Made by a program: the position numbers and the translations under genes
Shown: positions 7,942-12,307 of the stretch, one piece after another
Layout: each line of letters begins with the position of its first letter
How positions within the stretch are numbered: the first letter of the stretch is position 1
Assembly: GCA_050743365.1 (NCBI GenBank)
Contig: JBOGFI010000149.1
Location: forward strand, 1-12,307
Length of the DNA: 12,307 nt
Origin: JBOGFI01 sp050743365
GTDB taxonomy: Bacteria; Actinomycetota; Acidimicrobiia; IMCC26256; JACDBD01
Direction: 5' to 3'
Notes under the pieces: generated by a model
What the model was told of the DNA's origin: nothing
Database searches by the model: none
The model's input: only the letters and a program-made list of their open reading frames with translations

Positions 7942-7990
7942 CTGAAAGGACGCTGACCGGACGCTGAACGATTCTGAAGGAACGTTCAGC
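7942..7990. promoter_or_regulatory. CTGA direct-repeat array 2 (putative response-regulator operator)
   Basis: CTGA cores begin at 7942, 7953, 7964 and 7974 (spacing 11, 11, 10 bp), then an inverted TTCAG begins 11 bp on at 7985. The unit cTGANNGGACG is repeated almost exactly in the first two copies. The order, phase and closing inverted half-site match array 1 at 6702-6740, so one regulator probably binds both. It lies in the 180-bp gap between the methyltransferase stop and the next start. Confidence 0.55.
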
Positions 7991-8014
7991 AGGGGCGAGG
8001 TCATGGGTTGTGCG

Positions 8015-8020
8015 TACGAT
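8015..8020 (+). promoter_or_regulatory. Candidate -10 element (TACGAT) for the truncated membrane gene
   Basis: TACGAT fits the actinobacterial TANNNT form. No good -35 exists 17 bp upstream; instead the end of array 2 (7985-7990) lies just before that position, as in promoters where a bound activator substitutes for the -35. Transcription would start about 30 bases before the ATG at 8058. Confidence 0.35.
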
Positions 8021-8057
8021 CGATTCGCGGGTGCAGCGCGGATCGGGCAGAGGGGGC

Positions 8058-8420
8058 ATGGAAGTTCCCGGGACAGCAGCAGTCCGCCAGGCACCGCCGC
8101 GGCTGCGGCGGGGCATCGCCGCCGTCGCCTTCCTCGGCCTGGTCGCGGGTGTGGTCTTCCTCCTCCTTACAGCCACCCGGTACGGCCCCACGGACGACGT
8201 CAAGCGCCGCCGCATCGACGACTGCCCGCTCTCGCGCACGGATGTCGACGATCCGTCGCTCGTCGAGCTCGCTCGCAGCGGGGACAGTTGTCGGGCAAAG
8301 GCCATCGTCCGCGCATGGGACGAGGAGGGCCGGCTGCCCCGAGTGCGTCGCGCGATCTATTGGGACTTCGAGGGGAGGCATGGAGCCGCACCGCCTTCGC
8401 GCGCCCGCATTACCTGGTGA
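8058..8420 (+). CDS. Truncated single-helix membrane protein remnant
   Basis: I choose ATG 8058, preceded by AGAGGGGG just upstream; the ATG at 8010 overlaps the likely -10. The frame encodes 120 residues: a basic start (RQAPPRLRRG), one clear membrane helix (about 18-38), an external or cytosolic part with two cysteines (DDCPLSR, GDSCRAK), and PRVRRAIYWDFE. That last motif resembles the point where some actinobacterial membrane proteins enter their next helix (typically DFxFI), but here the sequence turns into GRHGAAPPSRARITW and stops. The final 15-17 residues overlap, in another frame, the start of the patatin-like fragment, so I infer that this gene lost its 3' part in a deletion that joined it to that fragment. 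It may still be expressed, given the regulatory array upstream. Confidence 0.5.
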   Translation: MEVPGTAAVRQAPPRLRRGIAAVAFLGLVAGVVFLLLTATRYGPTDDVKRRRIDDCPLSRTDVDDPSLVELARSGDSCRAKAIVRAWDEEGRLPRVRRAIYWDFEGRHGAAPPSRARITW

Positions 8421-8908
8421 AGGAGCTCCTCGGCTGGACGAGCTGTCGAGACCGGTTCGTGTACGTCACCGACGGCGGCCATTTCGACAACCTGGGCCTC
8501 GTCGAGTTGCTCCGTCGAGGCTGCACCGACATCTACTGCTTCGACGCCAGCGGCGGCGACGTCGACAGTCTCGCGACCCTGGGGAAGGCGATTGCCATCG
8601 CCCGCAGCGATCTCGGCGTCGAGGTCGAGCTCAACTCCAAGCGCCGCGGTGACCTGTCTGGGGGGATCGTCGCATTCACGATCCGGTACTCCAAGAGCCG
8701 CGTGCGGGGTCGGATGGTGTTCGTTCGGCCCATCGTGACCGCCGACGATCCTCTGGATGTGCGCGCGTACCAGGCCAAGGACCCCGAGTTCCCGACCCAC
8801 GGTACCCACGACCAGCTCTACACGGACCAGAAGTTCGAGGCCTATCGGGCGCTCGGGCACGCGATGGCAGGACGCTCCATCAAGAAGATGGAGGTGCTAC
8901 GCAAATGA
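8369..8908 (+). pseudogene. C-terminal fragment of a patatin-like membrane phospholipase family protein
   Basis: About 180 codons, open to a TGA at 8906-8908, carry the C-terminal signature of large bacterial patatin-like proteins: HYLVKELLGW, then YVTDGGHFDNLGLVELLRRG and IYCFDASGGDVDSLATLGKA. The Asp in TDGG (8471-8473) would be the Asp of the Ser-Asp dyad. The N-terminal part with the oxyanion Gly-rich loop and the nucleophile GxSxG is absent, so the fragment should be inactive. Family-like sequence begins near 8375 in a frame different from the preceding ORF, and there is no good start or ribosome site; the frame is open upstream to about 8003, but that stretch is a shadow of the membrane ORF. 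I read this as a deletion junction or a misassembly. Confidence 0.72.
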
Positions 8909-8936
8909 CAACGGCGTCCGCTCCACCCTGCCGTTG
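8909..8936. terminator. Stem-loop between convergent patatin fragment and xylanase
   Basis: A perfect 7-bp stem (caacggc / gccgttg) with a 14-base loop starts directly after the patatin-fragment stop and ends 15 bp before the xylanase stop. No T-tract is present. The position fits a shared terminator. Confidence 0.4.
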
Positions 8937-8951
8937 CCTTCACACTCCCGG

Positions 8952-10058
8952 TCAGAGGCGGACAGCGAACTGTTCCTTCACTGCGCTATATGCCGGCTTC
9001 GGTTGATAGTCCCGATCGAAGAGCAGCGGGTCACGGCCCGGTCCGAGAAAGGCGTCGATCCACGTGTACCGGTCGGTGAAGCCCCAGAACGTGATCTCGT
9101 TGCACCGCGCCACCGATAGGCATGCAGCGATGGTCGCGCCAAATCCCTGAGCCTGGCGCTCGAGCCGATCGGGCTCGTTTCCAACCGGCAGGTCCATCTC
9201 GGTGATCGCTACCTCGAGGCCCATGTCAGCGAGCCGCCTGACCAGCGCCTCGAACGCGACAAGATCGGGCACCCCAGCGATGAGGTGGGTTTGCAGACCG
9301 ACGCCGTGGATTGGCACCTCCTCGGCGACGAGCCTGGCGACGAGGTCGACAAAGGCCTGCGCCTTGGGGAGAAGCGTCTCGAGCGCCGCTTCGTTGAGCC
9401 ACAGCTCGGCTTCCGGGTCGGCGCGGTGCGCGATCCGGAAGGCTTCTGCGATGTATCCCTCGCCCAGCTGTCGCAGGAACACGTTGTTCTCAAGGGTCGT
9501 GCCTACCGTCTCGAGGGGTTCGTTCACGACGTCCCACCGCGGGACCCGTCCCCGGTAACGGCGAACCACCGTGGTGATGTGGTCAGCAACGTACCTGCGC
9601 AGCTCGTCGGGGCCAGTGACGTTCGCCACGTAGTCGGGCACGGTCGTGAACTCGGTTTGGCCCCATAGGAGGGTGTGGCCGCGCACCTCCATCTCGTGCT
9701 CCTCAGCGAACTCGACGACAGCATCGGCGGCCGTGAAGTCATAGCGCTCGGGGGTCGGATGGATGGTGGGCCACTTCATCTCATTCTCGGGAGTGATCGA
9801 GTTGAACTCGCGCGCCACGGTCTGTCGGTAGGCGGCCTCGGCCTCCAGGAGCCGAGGCTGGACCGCAGCCCCGACGCGCAGCTTGGCCGCCGCCGCAAAC
9901 TCTCGCAGGCTGCAGTCGGCCGCTGCTCGTCCGCACTCCTTTGCTGGCATTGTGGAACTCGTCGTGCCCCCGGCAGAACCATCGCCGCTCCCGTCCGAGC
10001 AGGCACCAGCGAGCATCAACGCGATGAGAACCCACGCATAAGGACGAGAAGGTCGCAT
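8952..10058 (-). CDS. Lipoprotein endo-1,4-beta-xylanase, GH10 family
   Basis: From ATG 10058 the product has 368 residues. This start gives an ideal lipoprotein signal: MRPSRPYAWV, hydrophobic core and lipobox LAGAC (Cys20), then a Gly/Ser/Thr linker. The in-frame ATG at 10160 would bury the signal. The GH10 (beta/alpha)8 barrel follows: SITPENEMKW (87-96), RGHTLLW (126-132), WDVVNEP with acid/base Glu180, GVGLQTHL with the Gln-x-His pair (256, 258), ITEMD with nucleophile Glu287, and WGFTDRYTW. GH10 enzymes cleave the beta-1,4-xylose backbone. Two deviations are seen: the usual WHSQ reads WGQ (one residue shorter), and the family NDYN after strand 5 reads NEAA. Catalytic residues are intact, so activity is likely, perhaps with altered subsite preference. 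No carbohydrate-binding module is attached. Confidence 0.9.
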   Translation of the reverse strand: MRPSRPYAWVLIALMLAGACSDGSGDGSAGGTTSSTMPAKECGRAAADCSLREFAAAAKLRVGAAVQPRLLEAEAAYRQTVAREFNSITPENEMKWPTIHPTPERYDFTAADAVVEFAEEHEMEVRGHTLLWGQTEFTTVPDYVANVTGPDELRRYVADHITTVVRRYRGRVPRWDVVNEPLETVGTTLENNVFLRQLGEGYIAEAFRIAHRADPEAELWLNEAALETLLPKAQAFVDLVARLVAEEVPIHGVGLQTHLIAGVPDLVAFEALVRRLADMGLEVAITEMDLPVGNEPDRLERQAQGFGATIAACLSVARCNEITFWGFTDRYTWIDAFLGPGRDPLLFDRDYQPKPAYSAVKEQFAVRL

Positions 10059-10095
10059 ACGCCAGTGACTCCGCGGTGGTCGTCGGAGCGGAATC

Positions 10096-10266
10096 ATGGC
10101 AGACGAGCAGGCCGACCAACCGGGCCCTCGACGACTCGTGCTTGCTGAGCCGAAGTCCATTCGGTCGCCCAGGCCAGCCCAGCTCGTCCACCTCGTCGGC
10201 TACGCCCTCGTCGTCAACTCAGTCGCGCTCCATCGGTGTAGACGCCGGCTCGCGCTCGCCGCCTGA
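10096..10266 (+). CDS. Possible 56-residue small ORF divergent from the xylanase
   Basis: ATG 10096 has a good ribosome site (GGAG, 7 bases before) and the frame runs 57 codons to a TGA at 10264-10266. The product is MADEQADQPGPRRLVLAEPK followed by a mildly hydrophobic segment (AQLVHLVGYALVVNSVAL) and a basic end (HRCRRRLALAA). About three quarters of third codon positions are G or C, only a little above background, so coding support is modest. It starts 37 bp from the xylanase start, which would put the xylanase promoter inside it. I do not recognise a family. Confidence 0.35.
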   Translation: MADEQADQPGPRRLVLAEPKSIRSPRPAQLVHLVGYALVVNSVALHRCRRRLALAA

Positions 10267-10413
10267 CCAGCAGCACCACCCACGCTGCGGCTGGCGTAGG
10301 TCTCGTCGCGCCGAGGCCGCGTTGGAAGCCCTCGGTCAGGCTCGAGACGCCCGGTACCATCGATACTGCCTGCCCCCCGCCCCCGTAGGAGCGTTACGAC
10401 AGCCTGGCCGATC

Positions 10414-11217
10414 ATGCGCGTGCTCCGACCCATGTGCGTGGTCGTGGCCCTGGTCGCCGGACCAGCCGGCGTCGTGATGCTGGTCGCGCCGGCCGACACC
10501 GACAGTTACTTCTCGTGGCCGATCGGACCGCCGCCACTGGCGGCGACCGTCGGGAGCTTCTACGTGGCTTCGGCCATCCTCTTCGCGGTGGCAGCGGCAC
10601 GCGACGACTGGTTCCGGATCCGGGGGCTCTGCGTCGGCGTGCTTGCCCTCACGCTACCGACGATCCTGTCGACCGTCTACGACCGAGACGTGTTCGACTT
10701 CGGGCGCTGGCAGGCCGTCGCGTGGGTACTGCTGTTCGTCATGAGCCCGATCGCGTTCAGCACGGTTCTCTTCGCCCAACGGCGGCTCCTCGCTCCAGGA
10801 CCGAGCGCGCTTCCGGCTTCGGCACGCAGCCTGTCCTCGGTCCTCGCCGTCGGGTACGCGGCGCTCGCCGTTGCGTGCTGGATCGACCCCGAAGGGCTCG
10901 GCAGTCACGGCCCGTTCGCGATGGTGTCGCTGTCGGGCCGCTTCGTCGGGAGTTGGGCCGGGTTCCTCGCCACCCTTGCTGCGTACTCGGTAGTCCGCAA
11001 CCGACGGTCCGAGGCGTTCGTGCCTGCGCTCGGGTTGACCATTTGGCCGATCGCGGGTCTCGTCGCGGCCTTACGCAGCTTCGACGACCTCGTGTCGGGT
11101 GCGCGTAAAGGCATCTACTTCGCCGTTCTCGTCGGGCTTGCGGTGGCCAGCGCCTCGCTCATCGCGGCGACGCGGGAGCATCCACCCAGTCGTCCTGAGA
11201 CCTCACCCCGCTCATGA
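10414..11217 (+). CDS. Integral membrane protein of unknown function (about eight helices)
   Basis: The 267-residue product has about eight predicted helices (near 8-25, 43-62, 70-88, 100-120, 141-158, 172-192, 203-219 and 235-255) and no soluble domain. A motif between helices 1 and 2, DTDSYFSWPIGPPPLAA, resembles a segment (Phe-Ala-Trp, Ile, Pro-Pro) that I have seen in uncharacterised actinobacterial membrane proteins. No transporter, enzyme or binding motif is visible. The tail is polar (REHPPSRPETSPRS). The start is the first ATG; an in-frame ATG lies six codons later, and no ribosome site is next to either (AGGAG is 23 bases upstream), so translation may be leaderless or start differently. 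It appears monocistronic. In the 147-bp gap before it I see no convincing promoter. Confidence 0.72.
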   Translation: MRVLRPMCVVVALVAGPAGVVMLVAPADTDSYFSWPIGPPPLAATVGSFYVASAILFAVAAARDDWFRIRGLCVGVLALTLPTILSTVYDRDVFDFGRWQAVAWVLLFVMSPIAFSTVLFAQRRLLAPGPSALPASARSLSSVLAVGYAALAVACWIDPEGLGSHGPFAMVSLSGRFVGSWAGFLATLAAYSVVRNRRSEAFVPALGLTIWPIAGLVAALRSFDDLVSGARKGIYFAVLVGLAVASASLIAATREHPPSRPETSPRS

Positions 11218-11280
11218 GCGCGTGCTAGCAAGCGCCGCGTCCAGCCCGGGCGCCCAGCACCGGCGACGCGCTGCCACGAA

Positions 11281-11925
11281 TTGTGGCGAAGGGCACCGAG
11301 TTTGCGCCGTTCTTTCCCGAGCTACGGGCCCGACGGTCTCACTAATAGTGGTATTACTACCCATGGGAACACGGGGACGAGCTCGGCGAACACCTTCACC
11401 ATCGACGCCACACCCCCGACTCCCACCGCCCTGACGCTGGCGAACGGCAGCAGCGGAACAGTGGGCAAGGTCGATCCGAAGAAGGACTCGGTGACGGTCA
11501 CGTTCTCGGAGAAGCTGCGTGTCTCGTCAATGTGCAACACGTGGAGCAATGACAACAGCGACCAGAGCTTGGGTGGCAACGGCGTCGTAGTCGTGACGAT
11601 TACCGATAGCGGGTCGAATGACGTCCTGACGGTGTCCACGACAACGGGCTGTACGTTCAACCTGGGTTCCATCAGCCTCGGCGGCGACTACGTCACGGCG
11701 ACGTCGACCTTCTCGGGGAGCGGGGGCAACGCCTCGGCCATTTCGTGGGTGGCGTCGACCCGTGTGCTGACGATCTCGCTTGGTTCCCAGGCAACCGGGA
11801 CGCTCAACAACACCGCCCAGTCCGCCGGGACGCCTACATACACGCCCAGCACGTCGATCACCGACACCTTCGGAAACGCCATGGCCGGAACGCCCTTCCC
11901 CGCCCCGTCCACGAGCCGCTTCTAA
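11281..11925 (+). pseudogene. 5'-truncated Ig-like repeat surface protein
   Basis: The frame is open from a TTG at 11281 to TAA at 11923-11925, but the first dozen codons are Arg-rich and unlike the rest. Recognisable sequence begins near 11322 (SYGPDGLTNSG): a domain end with NTFTIDATPPTPTAL, the typical strand-and-linker between bacterial Ig-like modules, then a beta-rich domain with VTVTFSEKLRVSS, VVVVTITDSGSNDVLTV, YVTATSTFSGSGG and ISWVASTRVLTISLG. Two cysteines (SMCNTW and TGCTFNLG) could form a disulfide. The end (DTFGNAMAGTPFPAP) looks like a natural C-terminus without LPXTG or membrane anchor. No signal peptide, ribosome site or plausible start exists, so I infer the 5' remainder of a long secreted adhesin-like protein. 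Base composition is visibly less GC-rich than its neighbours, suggesting transfer. Confidence 0.6.
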
Positions 11926-11982
11926 AGGCACCGACCGGGCCCGACTCACCTGACAAGAAGCCAGCGTGCTCGTCCGCCGCGT

Positions 11983-12000
11983 CCGCCGCCCACGCGGCGG
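11983..12000. terminator. Strong GC hairpin downstream of the Ig-like fragment
   Basis: A perfect 7-bp stem (ccgccgc / gcggcgg) closes on a 4-base loop (ccac), 57 bp after the stop. There is no T-run directly after it. Position and stability suggest a terminator isolating the tRNA gene. Confidence 0.45.
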
Positions 12001-12123
12001 GTGAATCACGCTCAGGCACGCCGCAAAGGCCGGGGCCAAGCGGCTGATCCGCCAAAAAACTGCCAGTAGCCTTGATCTGTCGGTCGAAGTCGGTGGTTCT
12101 CTACCAGGTATTCGACAGGCCCC

Positions 12124-12196
12124 GCCCCCGTAGCTCAGGGGATAGAGCGTCGGTTTCCTAAACCGTGCGTCGCAGGTTCGAATCCTGCCGGGGGCG
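12124..12196 (+). tRNA. tRNA-Arg (anticodon CCT)
   Basis: A complete 73-base cloverleaf can be drawn: acceptor gcccccg / cgggggc, D-stem gctc / gagc, anticodon stem closing the loop ttcctaa with anticodon CCT (one T-T mismatch at the outer pair), 5-base variable loop, and T-arm gcagg-ttcgaat-cctgc. The discriminator base is G and CCA is not encoded. It reads AGG codons. It is followed within 7 bases by an inverted repeat of an insertion element. Confidence 0.95.
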
Positions 12197-12203
12197 CAGA
12201 TGC

Positions 12204-12242
12204 GATGTCTCGGGACATCGTGCACAGATGTCCCGAGACATC
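12204..12242. repeat. 39-bp perfect inverted repeat at the end of an IS481-like element
   Basis: The arms gatgtctcgggacatc (12204-12219) and gatgtcccgagacatc (12227-12242) are perfect reverse complements around a 7-base spacer (gtgcaca). Each arm is itself a gatgtc / gacatc hairpin with a 4-base loop, so the DNA can form either one long or two short hairpins. It lies 2 bases past the transposase stop and 7 bases from the tRNA. I recall similar gatgtc repeats beside IS481-type transposase genes in actinobacteria. It may be the element's end or a barrier to transcription. Confidence 0.7.
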
Positions 12243-12244
12243 CT

Positions 12245-12307
12245 TCACGATCCGGCCTGCCTCTGGTAGTTGCGGCTCGGGTCGAGCGTTAGCTCGCGGA
12301 TGAGGTG
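12245..12307 (-). CDS. IS481-family transposase, C-terminal end (partial)
   Basis: Twenty codons enter from the right edge and end at a TGA (complement of 12245-12247). They read HLIRELTLDPSRNYQRQAGS. The pattern (E/H)LIRELTLDP(S/T)R(D/N)YQ is the characteristic C-terminal tail of IS481-type DDE transposases. The catalytic domain lies outside the window, so integrity cannot be judged. Its position next to the inverted repeat supports the call. Confidence 0.75.
   Translation of the reverse strand, partial: HLIRELTLDPSRNYQRQAGS

Noticed and set aside
10059..10160. Longer N-terminus for the xylanase (ATG at 10160 or 10097)
   Set aside because: Both lack a ribosome site and would place extra residues ahead of a textbook lipoprotein signal that starts at 10058.
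11218..11345. Possible short coding stretch (IVAKGTEFAPFFPELRARRSH) before the Ig-like fragment
   Set aside because: Too short, with no start or ribosome site, and ends at double stops; no family recognised.
11527..12225. A 232-codon minus-strand frame containing GRIRTCDARFRKPTLYPLSYGG-like sequence (quoted in part: RIRTCDARFRKPTLYPLS)
   Set aside because: That peptide is the well-known false product of reading antisense to a tRNA-Arg; the frame also runs through the Ig-like gene on the other strand.

Overview
The window looks like chromosomal DNA from a high-GC actinobacterium. An Acidimicrobiia-like lineage or an environmental or metagenomic assembly would fit, but I infer this only from base composition, from actinobacterial-style lipoproteins and PepSY proteins, and from an Rv2258c-type methyltransferase. 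No ribosomal RNA or marker gene is present to fix the taxon.

Layout, left to right. (1) At 2-739 lies the 3' end of a repeat-rich, C-terminally membrane-anchored surface protein. (2) On the minus strand, 806-3160 carries a membrane-anchored GH43-type glycosidase, a lipoprotein with a recognisable but uncharacterised extracytoplasmic domain, and a 62-residue hypothetical protein. (3) At 3309-5670 (plus) is a multi-membrane protein fused to a spermidine-synthase-like domain, interrupted by a one-base frame change near 4000. (4) Convergent to it, on the minus strand, are a secreted four-cysteine protein and a PepSY-like acidic anchored protein (5688-6646). (5) At 6825-7877 (plus) is an Rv2258c-like SAM methyltransferase, bracketed by two almost identically phased arrays of CTGA direct repeats that look like response-regulator operators. 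(6) At 8058-8908 the start of a membrane protein is joined, out of frame, to the C-terminal end of a patatin-like protein; both are remnants. (7) A GH10 xylanase lipoprotein follows on the minus strand (8952-10058), then a possible 56-residue ORF and an eight-helix membrane protein on the plus strand. (8) The right end holds a 5'-truncated Ig-like surface protein, a tRNA-Arg(CCT), a 39-bp perfect inverted repeat, and the last 20 codons of an IS481-type transposase running off the window.

How the genes fit together. Most products are predicted to act outside the cytoplasmic membrane (surface protein, GH43, GH10, two lipoproteins, secreted Cys protein, PepSY protein, Ig-like protein). GH43 plus GH10 would suit xylan or arabinoxylan attack, but they are 7 kb apart and not in one operon. 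The window also shows erosion: one frameshift, one deletion junction, one headless gene, one possible OmpA remnant and an IS element beside a tRNA. I see no defence system, CRISPR array, biosynthetic cluster or phage. The most interesting item is the pair of matched CTGA repeat arrays.
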